DNA from: Gyromitra esculenta
Lineage: Eukaryota > Ascomycota > Pezizomycetes > Pezizales > Discinaceae
DNA: 64,000 nucleotides
NCBI GenBank assembly: GCA_038503075.1
Contig: JBCAML010000014.1
Coordinates: 1,550,001 to 1,614,000 of the forward strand
Direction: 5' to 3'
The notes below the pieces were generated by a model, which was not told the origin of the DNA, did not search any database, and was given only the letters and a program-made list of their open reading frames with translations. Below are positions 1-11,271 of the stretch, piece after piece; positions within the stretch are counted from its first letter, which is position 1, and each line of letters starts with the position of its first letter. The translations under genes and the position numbers were made by a program.

Positions 1-1326
1 GTTCTAGAATAAATCACTGCAGAAGTCTCTTCGGGACCGTAGCACATTTAATCCATGCACTAGGCCTTCACCGAAAAAGGCAACCGCTTGGTGCAGTTGC
101 TGTCCTTGACTATGTTGAGCAGGAATGCCGCAAGCGGGTATTTTGGTGTGCTTACAACATGGATAAATATTTAAGTGCAGTACTGGGACGACCTAGTATC
201 TTCCATGATGAAGACCTAGACCAAGACCTTCCGTCCCTTATCAACGACGAAGATCTCAGTTCTAGTGGTAGCATCGCCTCTAGCACTCGAACACACTGCA
301 TTATGATGGCACCGGTGTTACATGCGAAGTACGATTGCCTACCGCTTAATAGAAATCGCTTTGCTAATCCTTGAAACAGACTTGGGCGAATCCTATCTGG
401 GGTTTTAAAAGAGCTCTATAGTATCAAGCGGACCAGCGAAGATAGCCGGGCTGAGATTGCAGCACGATACGCTTCCGACCTAAGAGCTTGGCGTGATGAC
501 CACCCTGCATTTCTTGATCCTAGTAAAGTCGAACCATCGTTATTGATGCCAATACTACAGAGACAGAGTAGAATGCTTAGTCTCGCTTATGCACATACTG
601 CTATTCTTATCAATCGACCCTTCCTACTCAGCAACTTCGCTAGTCTCAGACGGAGGAGAGCGGGGGCGCTTCAGCAAGGCTCTGAACGGTCTTTCGAAAC
701 AAACATTAAAGAGTGCCTTGATGCGGCACTAATCGTTGTGGGTATCGTTGATGACTATAGTGCTGGCCAGCAAGTGTTCCCGGCATTTTGGGTAAGTATA
801 TCGCTTTACAGCGAAGATCTTCTACAGATTCTGGTGGTGGCTGACAGCGTAGTTTACCCAATATGTTGCGTTTTGCGCCATTGTCATACTTTACGTTTAC
901 ACTATCCAACGCAAGCTAGACGGGCAGGGGGTGTGGGCAAGATATTTCGAAGCGGCGGAGAAATGCCAGGCGCAACTTGTTTTCGCCGCTAAGGATAATT
1001 CTCTAGCACAAAGATATAAGATAGTACTTGACGAATTGAAACTGGAGGCCACACAACAGACGCGGCAAACGAATCGGAACCAACAACAACAACAGCAACA
1101 AGAACAGATACATACTAATCATTCACCCTCGGAAGTTCAAACCTTCACACCGCAGATGATAGGCATTTTGATAGGCGACGGTGCTACCCCGGGCCATGGT
1201 CAATATTCGGAGAATAGGGAGGACCCGACGGTTTGGGCGGGATATATTTCCGAACACAGTCCGAACAGTTTAATGGCAGACTTGACATCCTGGGAGGAGT
1301 TCGACTCCTTGGTACGCGCCGGATGA
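1..1326 (+). CDS. Fungal-specific transcription factor, C-terminal part (5' end outside window)
   Basis: The 3' part of a fungal regulator; the open frame runs in from the left edge, so any Zn2Cys6 DNA-binding domain would lie outside. Exons are <1..328, 380..791 and 853..1326. The first exon shows the typical Fungal_trans (PF04082) signature: an ALGLHR stretch, then ECRKRVFWCAYNMDKYLS and LGRP. The middle exon has the helical INRPFLLSN segment of the same family. The tail has a run of seven glutamines and ends in an acidic, aromatic stretch (LTSWEEFDSL), which could be an activation region. Family members act in the nucleus as activators of catabolic or secondary-metabolite genes. It converges on the dehydratase and is the obvious candidate regulator of the 1.7-14.4 kb cluster; that role is inferred from position only. 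Confidence 0.85.
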
Positions 1327-1749
1327 ATTTCTGGAGTACTGATAGATATTTGCTGACAACAAAATATTTTAGGTGATGGATTGTATGGGAAATGCAAATT
1401 CTTCTGGGGAAACAAACGTAAGTTATGTCTTGAACTAAGATGCCACTAAAGTGGGTGTGATATTGGCTTGGGCATTATAATGTTACGGGCTTCGTAGGAC
1501 AGCATATAATGATGGGATCAGTGCGGAAATTTGATTGATAGATACGTGATAGTATTCTTGTCATGACACGAAAATCGCATCAAGACTCTCACAAATTACA
1601 AGCACAATAGTGAAGAGTATTAGTTTGGGTGGGAATGTGTCAGGATCTAGAGAATCTGTGCAAAAGATCACCATCTATTTTATAATGCGATGGCTAAGTA
1701 CTCCATAAGACTGCACCCCCAAAAGCCACACTCTTTATAGAAATCTACT
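1327..1749. other. Intergenic, convergent 3' ends
   Basis: The space between the stop of the transcription factor and the stop of the dehydratase on the other strand. It is AT-rich and has no coding signal that I can see; it should hold both 3' untranslated regions. Confidence 0.6.
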
Positions 1750-3147
1750 TTACCACTCACGAATCGATCCGTCAGGGCCAGCAAATCCTCCCGATCTCCA
1801 AGGCTTGGCTGTTTTGCTTAAACGTCGTACTACCTCCTCATCTATCTCGATGCCTAGGCCTGGTCCTTCGAGTACTTTCACATAACCCTCCTCGACATCG
1901 AATGCCTCCACGTTTTTGATATACGTCGTAATATCCTCCTCGCCAGCCTCCGTATTGTAATGTATGCCCAAGGACATCTCTTGGATCACGTGATTCGAAG
2001 TAGCTGCTGCAAACTGAAGACAGGCGGCCAGCGCAATCGAACCAAGTGGACAATGTGGAGCGATCGCAATGTCGAAGGCTTCACACATAGATGCCATTCG
2101 TCTAATCTCCGAGATGCCCCCAACATGACATATATCCGGTTGGAGAATATCAATACAACCTCCAGCCATTAGGAACGGTTTGAGGTCCCATCTGCTGTAC
2201 AGCCGTTCGCCCAGAGCTATAGGTGTGGTGGTAAGTTGTGATAGCTCCTTGATGCCCTCTAGGTGCTCCGATAGAAGTGGCTCCTCGATGAATAGAGGAC
2301 GGTGAGGCTCCAGCAGTTTTGCTAGCTGCTTGGCCATCGGTTTGTGAACTCGGCCGTGGAAATCCATGCCTGCATCTATGCCGAGAGATTTGACTGTTTT
2401 TAGTCTCTCTACGGCTGAATCTAGAACTGCTGGCGAGTCAAGCCACCCGATGTCACTCGTTGCGTTCATCTTCACAGCTCGAAACCCCTGTGCAATTCTT
2501 GCTTCACTGAAATATAATTCCCCATGTCAGAAAAAAAATATAGTGCTCAGTTTGGAGGTTGCCAGTAGCTCACGCTTGTGATTTGACATCGTCTGGTCTG
2601 TCACCACCTATCCATGCGTAGACTTTAATCTTGTCCCGGACTCTACCCCCGAGGAGCTCATAAATTGGCACTCCCAAGTTACGTGCTGTGGTTTCGATCA
2701 ATGTTAGCTTAGGATGTGCTACGTGGGGAATTTATCAGAGGTTGCATTTATTTTTACCTTTCAAATCCCACAGGGCAATGTCAATTCCAGATAATGCAGA
2801 TTGGAAGACTGGGCCGCCTCGATAGAATCCTAGTCGCCACACACTCTGCCAGATATGCTCGATATCGCTATTTTCACAAAAGAATTAGAACAAGCTGTCC
2901 CTCTAGCTGAAAGCCCGTTTTCGTTTTGCCGAATGGGCAGAAACCACGGCCATGGAGCAAGTGATATTTACTTGGCTTCAGAACCAATAAGCCTCTCAGT
3001 GAGTTCATCTAATGTTCCCTCGACTGCTTCTGTATGACCTTCTAACGAAGCCTCGCCCCACCCATAACCCCCTCCTTCGCTGGAAATTTTGACATAAAGC
3101 CAGCGCGGGGGAACTCGAAAGTATTCGATTGCTGTAATCTTGCCCAT
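1750..3147 (-). CDS. D-galactonate dehydratase (DgoD-like, mandelate racemase/enolase superfamily)
   Basis: Predicted to dehydrate a sugar acid, most likely D-galactonate, to 2-keto-3-deoxy-galactonate. Exons in transcript order are 3147..2972, 2867..2758, 2685..2574 and 2506..1750, giving 384 aa; bacterial DgoD is about 382 aa. The N-terminal lid motif PPRWLYVKI and WGEASLEG match DgoD, as do [14 protein letters not shown] and [12 protein letters not shown]. The active-site series is present and evenly spaced as in E. coli DgoD: D181 and H183 (GMDFHGR), E207 (FIEEP), E233 (ALGER) and H284 (APHCPLG). This resemblance is closer to DgoD than to what I know of the fungal L-galactonate dehydratase LGD1/GaaB. 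An in-frame ATG 15 bases upstream would add five residues (MNQIA). The gene converges on the transcription factor, and a perfect inverted repeat lies about 90 bp upstream of the start. Substrate stereochemistry is inferred. Confidence 0.9.
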
Positions 3148-4319
3148 TGCTATCTGGTTCACGATTCAATGGCTTATCCAACCGCCACCCCATCTTTAGA
3201 TTATATATCACTACGCACATTTACAGGGATCCCCGCTCGGAATATTTTTCCGAGTAGGCTTCGCGGGCCCTCATCCGGGTATACAAGCTCTGCCATCGCT
3301 TTTCCGGTGCGGGGCCAGAAATTCTACTGGGCCGGAGGAGTGCCGAGGGCTCTTATGATTCGTCGGTGAGATGTCCGGATACACCGTGTAGCCGCAAGTA
3401 CGGATCCAGATACGTCTTGAGTGCATATTATGTATCATGCCCGCCCACATTCTTCCCACATGGGTAAGCCGCCGTCTTATTACCGAAGAGCTAGACGTGC
3501 TCTAAGTTCTACTACTGTATACATGTAGTAGAGTATTCACTCATCGTAATTCCCCGCACTTATATTCATGGTTCCCCCACCTTGGCAGGGCATCCCATTG
3601 TTTTACCGTTCGAATTTCACCTGGCAGCATTAGCAAGCCTCTCTATTTAGATTCTTGAAACACAATGCAGTAGATTATTAGAATGCTGCTCGATTGGTGT
3701 GTGCGTTTTAGTATACCACTCGCTCACAACTTGATCAAACGCTAATCGAAACTGTGGCGGCGAACCCTAGTAATGATAGAGTGGAAGGGTTCACTATTGC
3801 GCGATTAAAGAAGACACGTCTTGCACTAGCACCTTCGTATTTATGACAGTCTATGCTGTTTACTGTGGTTGAGGGTGTTCGTTCCGAGAACTACTGATAG
3901 CGTTCTGAGTGCTGCAGCCTAGCCCCAACCCACATGTAGTTCGGGAATCTATTCACCTCATCATAACTACATGTATTATAAGTGATGAAGTTGTCTTTCT
4001 TTCTTGAGTACTCTCTATAGCTATCTTTACGCGTATTCGTGGAAGAAAATCGACGTGCATTGAAGCTTTACTTTACTGGCCGGAAGTAGAGGGCTGGAGT
4101 GCTGCGTGGTGAGGTAAACGCTGGAACTTATGTACTGTACTCTTAAATAACTACTCTAAATGCTTAAAAAAAATCATATATAATCAACCCCTATATACTC
4201 GACCCGCAAAAACAGACATCCATCATAAAATATTCCCTGCTTGAAAAAAAAGGCATAAACACGACGAAAAAAAAATCTTCAAAAGAAACAGTTTGCTATT
4301 TACAACATAGAAATTCTAC
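3148..4319. other. Intergenic between dehydratase promoter and reductase 3' end
   Basis: About 1.2 kb. The left part is the dehydratase promoter with the inverted repeat at 3236-3254. Two copies of the octamer TACATGTA lie at 3520-3527 and 3968-3975. The right part, from about 4160, is rich in A runs and probably belongs to the 3' end of the reductase gene. No coding region seen. Confidence 0.6.
3236..3254. promoter_or_regulatory. Candidate zinc-cluster factor site upstream of the dehydratase
   Basis: A perfect inverted repeat, CTCGGAATATTTTTCCGAG: two CGGAA half-sites in CGG...CCG orientation, 5-base spacer. It lies about 90 bp upstream of the dehydratase start. Related TCGGA/TCCGA pairs occur in two other promoters of the cluster (7917-7944 and 12165-12202). 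Binding by the neighbouring factor is inference. Confidence 0.5.
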
Positions 4320-7300
4320 TCACCTACCTGAAACCCATCTCTTCACCCATTGATCCACAAATTTAGCTATGAGACCTGCTTGGATTACATTCGGCGTGTT
4401 CCTGATTGTCGGGCTGTTCGCTTCAGTTACATCGGTAGAGAATTCAAGGCCTTTCCGTCCGGGCCTGTCGTTATCGTACTTTTCGGCGAAGAAAGATGTC
4501 AACTTGACAGTTGGATTCCTGACAGGATCCTGGTCTCCTTCACGAAGCCGTTGGACCCATTCTTGTTGAGAAACTGTTTCAAACTCAAGTCCGGCATCAC
4601 GAAGCGCAGGAAGTAGCTCGCTTGTCCAACTGAACAGCTTTGGATTGAGGACGTGATATACCGTGGATGCATCATCGGCAGGCACTTGACCTTCAACTCC
4701 TGACAACTCTAGAATTGCACGTGCCACAAAATCCACTGGTAGCCATGATGGAGTCTAAGTGTATTAAAAATCAGCAGGGCTACATCGACTAAGGTATTGA
4801 AACTTTTTACATACCTCGTCGACCGCAGGGAGTGCGCGTAAGGTTAGAGCACTGCGAATCATGAGTGGAATGGCCTCAGTGTCATTCCAGATACCCTCTT
4901 TACTATCACCAACGATCTGGCCGATCCTGAGCACTCTCGCGTGGATTCCCGTTTTTTCTGCTGCCGATTTAATGATATGTTCGGTAACCAACTTCGATCT
5001 TGCATAACCCATATTTTGGGCGTGGGCGAAGTTATCGATATGAGTCTCCCGAATCGTAGCTGGCAACGGGGTCCCTGCAGCAGCGGATATTGAGGAACAG
5101 AAGAAGAACCGAGCAGGCTTTGCAGATCTTACGGATAAGCACATCTGGAGAAAGTTGTGTACGCCCTGTATATGCTGTTTTTCGAAGCTCTGAACCCCCA
5201 TGTTAAAGTTCACGGCCCAAGCACTGTGGATGATTGTTGTCACAGAGTCCAGGAACTCTGAAAAAACTGCCTCGCCCACTCCGAGATCCTGCTTGCTGAA
5301 ATCGCTTGGGAGCGCATAAATCTTGGCTAATTCTCTTTCAGAGAATGCGAGGTTTCGGACCCTTAACGATGTAAGAACCCTAGTCGTTGCTTCGTCTTTC
5401 GAAGAAGCTCGCACGAGACAAAACACTCTCATAACGTTTTCTAAAGGTAGAAGTTGTGCCAGTACGTGTGCTCCTAGCGAACCAGTAGTTCCAGTCAGGA
5501 CCTATCATGTATTAGCACTGCTGTAATCCAACGATATTTAAAGGTGGGTGCAAACATACCACTGTTTCCCCATCTACAGCTTTGGTTCCAGGAATATGCT
5601 TTTTGAAGTACGAATACTTCTGAGCTAGTTGCTTTGAAATTTCCACATCATCCGCTACCTCTATCTCCATCCCTGTACGTAAGGCATATAGGTACCGCGC
5701 GAGGGATTCTACGTTGGGTTGCTCGAAAACCACGATTTGGCTTAGATTAGAGCCATTGCCGTTGAAGTTAAGTGCCTTCTTCAGTTTTCCCCAGACACTA
5801 ATTGCCCTAAGACTATCCACTCCAGCGAGGAAGAAGTCGGACGTCTTGGATTCCAGTTCCACCCCTACCTCTTTGAATAGTTCCAGAAGAAACCTCTCCA
5901 TGCCCTCCATGTCCAACACCAGATCCCCCTCAATGACATTCTCGAACCGAGAGTAGATATCGTCGATCTCTTTTTCGAATTGTTTGTAGAATGCTGCCCG
6001 AATGACGGTGCCCTTATCGGTGCTCGGATATTGAATGTCAGAAGGAAGAACACCAACCATCTCCCTCGAAATCTGAGAGAAGCCCTCCGCCCGCGAGTTT
6101 GCGTCCTCAATCGCAGGCAAGACCCTGTCAATAAATTCATCTCTAGGCAAACCAGCTGCGTGTTCACTAGGTATGAGCAGCACACCCGGCGCAGCCTTGC
6201 CGATACCAAAAACCACACACTCCTTGACCAGTATATCTTCCCGAATCCTGTGCTCGATCGGTATCGGAAGAACCTTCTCGCCGTTAACGAGCGTCACCCG
6301 ATCGTCGATACGGCCGAGGTATTTCCAAGCTTTGGGAATAGTGGGATGTGGGGAGAATATATCCCTCGTCCGAAAGCTATTTGGGGGGTTATCGGAGTTG
6401 GAGGCGACCTTGGATTTCCACTTATCGAGAACGACGACTTCGCAGGTATCGCTGTCCGGCGAGATGCGGTCCATAAGGAGAAATGGTTCCAGTGCCAGAG
6501 GCACACGAACGTAGTTCCAAGCCTTGTCTCCAGGAGGGCGGAAAGAAGTCATCAACTGGCCGGTCTCGGTTGATCCGTAATGGCCCACCAGATTGACCCC
6601 AGCATCGACGAGACGATTCCCCAGATCATCGGGACAGCTGCTGCCACCAAAGAGGACCAGCTTGCATGCCTTCAGAACTTCGACTCCTCGGCTGGATTCG
6701 CCAAGTACCTTCAAGGCATATGGAACTCCGTAGAATATCTCTGGTTTGATGCTCTCCATTGCCGTCACCAGGTTCGAGTTGGTGAGAGGCAGATTGGGGT
6801 TGAAGAACGATATCTTCTTGGTCGAGTAAACTGCGCGAAAGAACGAAGAGATGCCGTGGTTATGGTATAGCGGCAACGTGATGAAGGCGTTGAGTGAGAA
6901 GGAGGACGAATAATTGAAGAGACAGGCAGCATGGCTTTGGAAAATGGGTTTTGGCAAACCAGTTGAGCCTGAAGAATGGACTATAAAGGCGATTTTCTGG
7001 GCTTCGGCTGGCCCATTCGTTCGATTCACCTCCAGTCGAGGACCAGAAGGCTCTGACAGTGCGTAGTCCGACTTTTCGAGAATCTGAAAGGACCTTAATT
7101 CGGGCTTGCTATGCCTTACCTCGTCGATGAGCTTGGAGAATGCGGTGGTGGTTATAATGGTACAACATTTGGTGGCGTTAAGAAGAGATACTACAGCATG
7201 AACAGACAATCTGTTTGAAAGGAGAAGGACAGTAAAGCCCAATCTCTGTAGACCGAATATGGTGGCAATATAGTCGATGTTAGAAGGCGCCAGCAAAGCC

Positions 7301-7682
7301 ACCACGATTCGCTCTTCGTCAAAAGAGCTCTGTGTTCCAAAAAAATCTACTTAGCTTAAGAAATGGTAATCGTACTTCAAGCTTGATTACCTACATTTGG
7401 GAAAAGGCCGAGCTGAAGATATTTTCTCGCAGCTTCTCCAGCGAAGCCATCGAGAGCTTTGGCGGTATAGTGAATATAATCCGTGAGTCCATTCTGGGTT
7501 GCAGGGTAAGAGATCAGAGGGGTGTCCGGAACAGTGTTTGCACGGTTCACAAGAAGATCATTGATGGTGTATAAAGTGTCTGTCTCAGCTGGGACCTGAA
7601 TGGAACTGAGAACCCGATTCGAGGCAAAGCTTGAGGGCCCTGATGGCTCCTGTGCTTGGACAAGAACAGCAGCTGAGCTCAT
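4320..7682 (-). CDS. NRPS-like adenylate-forming reductase (A-T-R)
   Basis: A single-module enzyme that should activate a carboxylic acid with ATP, load it on a phosphopantetheine arm and release it by NAD(P)H reduction as an aldehyde. Exons are 7682..7395, 7329..5560, 5501..4815 and 4754..4320, giving 1059 aa, a usual length for this family. The adenylation domain shows the P-loop motif HSSGSTGLPKP (about residues 213-224), YGSTETGQ and the GRIDDRV/NGEK hinge. The carrier domain has FFLAGVDSLR, with the attachment serine near residue 602. The reductase domain starts near residue 687 with TGTTGSLGAHV (nucleotide binding) and has the YARSKLVTE catalytic Tyr/Lys pair. There is no condensation domain. 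It is divergently transcribed from the aldo-keto reductase across a 459-bp promoter. The substrate cannot be read from the sequence; it is not recognisably Lys2. Confidence 0.9.
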
Positions 7683-7916
7683 GTTGGTGGTGTGTGGTAG
7701 CTTTCTGGTGATGTCAAAAAGAGATGTTACTTAGATGATCGATTGTGCGAAAGAAAGCTGTTAAGATACGTTTACACGATACACATTAAATCAGTTCGCT
7801 GCAGGATTCCGAGATTCCAAATATTACTAACCGTTTGCCGGGAGACGTACTAATGGCTGCCTCGGGTGGGCTATCGGCTATACATGGGCCGGCTGCTTGT
7901 TGGATCCCCAAACAAT

Positions 7917-7944
7917 TCGGAAACGTTGTCTGGACCTTTTCCGA
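7917..7944. promoter_or_regulatory. Paired TCGGAAA / TTTCCGA site in the divergent promoter
   Basis: Inverted repeat TCGGAAA (7917-7923) and TTTCCGA (7938-7944), in the CGG...CCG orientation typical of zinc-cluster dimers, within the shared promoter of the adenylate-forming reductase and the aldo-keto reductase. It overlaps a near-perfect 13-base direct repeat AAACAATTCsGAA (s = G or C) at 7910-7922 and 7950-7962. The match to the dehydratase upstream palindrome suggests one regulator; this is not tested. Confidence 0.45.
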
Positions 7945-8141
7945 GTTGGAAACAATTCCGAACCGCGCCCGAGCGGGTAGCCGGGGAAGCGAGGGAGTGG
8001 GGAAATAACCCGAAGCCCCAAACCTTCTATATCGTAGCCTGGGCCGTTCGAGTAGAACAGTAAAGACAGCACAACGTTTTCACGCTTTCAACTCACAGGT
8101 CTTCTCGACGCAAGAAGTTCTAAAACACACCAGCGATAGCA

Positions 8142-9291
8142 ATGTCTCTTGGAAGAACCTTTGCACTCAACTCGGGACACAAAATACCAGCAATCGGCTT
8201 GGGAACCTGGGTAGGTTACATGTACTTCCTTCAATGGCAGTCATTGAAAATAACGGAGCTGACAATATTCCAGCAATCCAAACCCTTGGAAGTCAAGAAT
8301 GCTGTTGAAACCGCCCTCAAATTAGGCTACCGCCATATCGACGCCGCTTCCGTATATCAAAACGAAGCGGAAGTGGGTGAAGGGATCAAAGCCTCTGGAG
8401 TACCACGAGAAGAAATCTTTGTAAGTGGTCGTCCACGAGCACACTCAGTATTCTCAAAGGGAGCTCTTGTTTATCCTTAATAGGTGACCTCAAAGCTCTG
8501 GAACAACGCGCATCGAGCTGGCGATGTTGAGAGGGCCCTTAACAAGTCTCTGAGCGACCTCCAGCTCTCTTATGTGGATCTCTACCTTATTCACTGGCCG
8601 GTAGCGTTTGTGTCATTGCCAGAGATATTCCCGACAGAGCCAGAGACCGGCCTGATCGCGCTGGACAAAGTCCCCATCGAAGAGACATGGCGCGAACTAG
8701 AGCGCCTGGTTGGGGAGGGAAAAGTAAGAAGCATTGGCGTTAGCAACTTTACACAGGAAAAAATAGAAGACATCTTAGCATTGTAAGTGCCGTATACCTC
8801 CATCATCAAGTTTGGCCGCAAGGCTCACGATGGATAGTGCGAAGATCCCGCCGGCAGTCAACCAGATTGAGGCTCATCCCTACCTCCAGCAGCCGGGGCT
8901 CCTAGAGTGGGCTAAAGACAAGGGGATCGTCATCACCGCCTACAGCCCACTAGGGAACAATATCTACAACATTCCGAGGGTCGTCGACGATCCGATCGTT
9001 GTGGATATCGGAAAACAGCTTGGCAAAGAACCTGCCCAGGTCTTGATTGCCTGGGCAGTACAACGCGGCACTGTGGTGCTTCCGAAGAGCGTCACTCCCG
9101 CCCGGATCCAATCCAATTTCGAAGATTTTGAGCTCCCTCAAAAAGTCTTTGACGAGATCTGCACCCTGGAACGCCATATGAGGATGAACTATCCGATCAG
9201 ATGGGGCGAGGATGTTTTCGGGGAGAAAGGGGAGGAAGTGGCGAAGCAGGCAGCAAGAGACTGGGCGGCGGGACAGAGACAAGCGAAATAG
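8142..9291 (+). CDS. Aldo-keto reductase (glyceraldehyde/aldose reductase type)
   Basis: A cytosolic NAD(P)H-dependent reductase of the AKR superfamily, likely reducing glyceraldehyde to glycerol as GaaD/LarA-type fungal enzymes do. Exons are 8142..8210, 8274..8420, 8484..8782 and 8838..9291, giving 322 aa, the normal length. The catalytic tetrad is complete: D46 and Y51 in [10 protein letters not shown]76 in VTSKLW and H109 in LYLIHWPV. Further family marks are [25 protein letters not shown] and the cofactor-binding KSVTPARI near the end. Intron 1 contains one TACATGTA palindrome. It is divergent from the adenylate-forming reductase and is followed by the aldolase on the same strand. An alternative role is reducing the aldehyde released by that neighbouring enzyme; the sequence does not decide between the two. 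Confidence 0.93.
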
Positions 9292-10196
9292 GTTTGTTTT
9301 AAGCATGGACAAAGCTGTGAGCTATGTAAATAAATGCTCTACGACACTGTGTAAAAGAATATCAAGCTTCCGCATGTCTCTATCTATTGTATGAGCTTAG
9401 CTTTACATACGAGTTTGAGATCATTGCTTATCACTCGCTCGTCATTTTTACTCGATTGGGATGTTGTTGTTGCTGTTTATTCATTAGGTACATTCAACCA
9501 CTCGATTGAGATGTTTGGTAGTCACCTTGCAGAAGCTATTTAATTACGCTCTTGAGATCATTACCCTAAACCCTATTGGAAGTTCTAACAAACCTCCCAA
9601 TCAGAAACCACCCAAGCAAGATTTAGAGGCCCCAGGGGTTTGGGAAAAGATCTGATACGGACTGAACTCAGATAATGGACTCACAGGAAGGCCTGGATCA
9701 CTGCCCCGTACACATTTAAGACTTGTACGTAGCGGTGCTGCATAGCATAAAGATATTTTTCGCAGACCCATAGCCGGCGCACGTTTATCCAGTGAATATG
9801 CCATGCACCTTAGCTGCAAGAGGTCTCCTGGCTTGGAACCGACGTTGTGGCAATCATGTACGTCTACCCAGATTGGAACTAGTTTCGGATAACCAACCGG
9901 CTATCTTCAAGAGAGCGGCTGTATACTCTTGTTTCTGGCCAAAACCAGCTGCGGGCAATCAATCAGCAAGGAAACCAAACCTCCACCAACACGGACCTCA
10001 GGCCGGAGGCAGTTTCGCCCACCCGTGCAGCATATACCCGTTTCGAGGATATCTCGCAGCCGCGAAGAAGCAAAGAAAGAAAGGAAAAAAAAGTAGAGTA
10101 CATGCTATTTAAGATGCAAACATTGACTGTATGTAGCACGATTTGTGTTTTTATCATCACAATCTCTACATCGTCACTGATAGCAATCCGGTAAAA
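9292..10196. other. Intergenic, aldolase promoter
   Basis: About 0.9 kb between two genes on the same strand. A TATTTAAG TATA-like element lies at 10106-10113, some 85 bp upstream of the aldolase start. A loosely paired CGG/CCG (about 9888-9903) is the only zinc-cluster-like site I see, weaker than in the other cluster promoters. No coding region seen. Confidence 0.5.
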
Positions 10197-11271
10197 ATGT
10201 CGCTATCCGTTTCTGCCTCGCCCTCCAATGTTTCCGTCCCCGAAAACGGCGTATGGGTCCCCGTCCCGACGTTTTTCGCAGCTGCAAGCCCGGACTCCCC
10301 AAACATCACCCCGAAACTGGACCTGGCTGCCCAGGCAAAACACTCAGTCCATCTGGCAAAGTCAGGCATTGCCGGGATCGTATTGCTTGGCTCGACGGGG
10401 GAAGTAGTGCACATTACACGCCAGGAGCGGAATGAATTGATCTCGAGCGTTCGCAGCGCCCTGGACAGAGAGGGGTTCAGCCAATTCCCTCTGATGGCGG
10501 GGACTACGTCGTTTACCGTCGACGAGACGGTAGAGCTGCTACACGACGCGAATCTGGGCGGGGCCCAGTACGGGCTGGTGCTGGCGCCGGGATACTTTTC
10601 GCCGCAAGTCAGCCAGACAAATATCGCCGCCTGGTACAAGGCTGTGGCAGATCAATCTGAACTCCCCATCCTCATGTGAGCAAGCCCCCCGAACATAGAA
10701 CACCCCTTCTTGAAGCTGAACCGGAGTTGGTAGATATCATTATCCGGGGGTTTCGAACGACGTCCCGCTTTCGATATCGACGTTCGAAAGCCTGGCCTCG
10801 CATCCCAACATCGTGGGGACTAAATTCTCCCACGGCAATGTCTCGCACCACGCTCAAGTGGCCCTTAGCCCGAATATCGACCACTCCCACTTCCGTCTGT
10901 TCAGCGGACAGGGGCAGCAGTTGCTTCCCGTTGTGATGGTCGGTGGTGCGGGCGTCATCGATGGTCTCGCGGCTTCGTTCCCGCTCACTGTCACCCGACT
11001 GTACAAGCTGTCGACCGTGCTACCGCTCGATCAAGCCGCTCTCGAGGAGGCTCGCAAAATACAGTACCTAGTCAGTGCTGCGAGCGAGCTGATTTGTGTC
11101 AAGTGGGGGGTTATTGGGATCAAGGAGGCTGTCTACAAGACATTGGGCATTGGGAATCTGGGCGGAGGAAGGCTACCGATCTCGGGCACCGTTGATGGGA
11201 TTGGCGGCGATTGGAGTGTTTTGGATACAACAATTGCTGAGCTGAAGAAGATTGAAGCATCTCTGTCTTGA
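10197..11271 (+). CDS. 2-keto-3-deoxy-galactonate-type aldolase (DHDPS/NAL family)
   Basis: A class I aldolase of the dihydrodipicolinate synthase family, most like fungal 2-keto-3-deoxy-L-galactonate aldolase (LGA1/GaaC). It should split a 2-keto-3-deoxy sugar acid into pyruvate and glyceraldehyde. Exons are 10197..10675 and 10734..11271, giving 338 aa. The intron is set by frame: exon 1 ends in LPILI and exon 2 resumes as YHYPGVSND. The Schiff-base lysine is K190 (GTKFSHGN) and the partner tyrosine is Y161 (IYHYPG). The substrate-carboxylate motif is GSTGEV, and AGTTS and GAAGVIDG-like stretches (here GGAGVIDG) follow family order. An in-frame ATG at 10143 would add 18 residues; the later start has an A-rich context and a normal family N terminus. 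It lies between the aldo-keto reductase and the transporter. Stereospecificity is inferred from its neighbours. Confidence 0.92.

Noticed and set aside
1750..11271. Assigning the cluster to the known D-galacturonate (GaaA-D) pathway
   Set aside because: The galacturonate reductase GaaA is missing and the dehydratase matches DgoD motifs better than LGD1/GaaB as I know it; a tree is needed to settle this.
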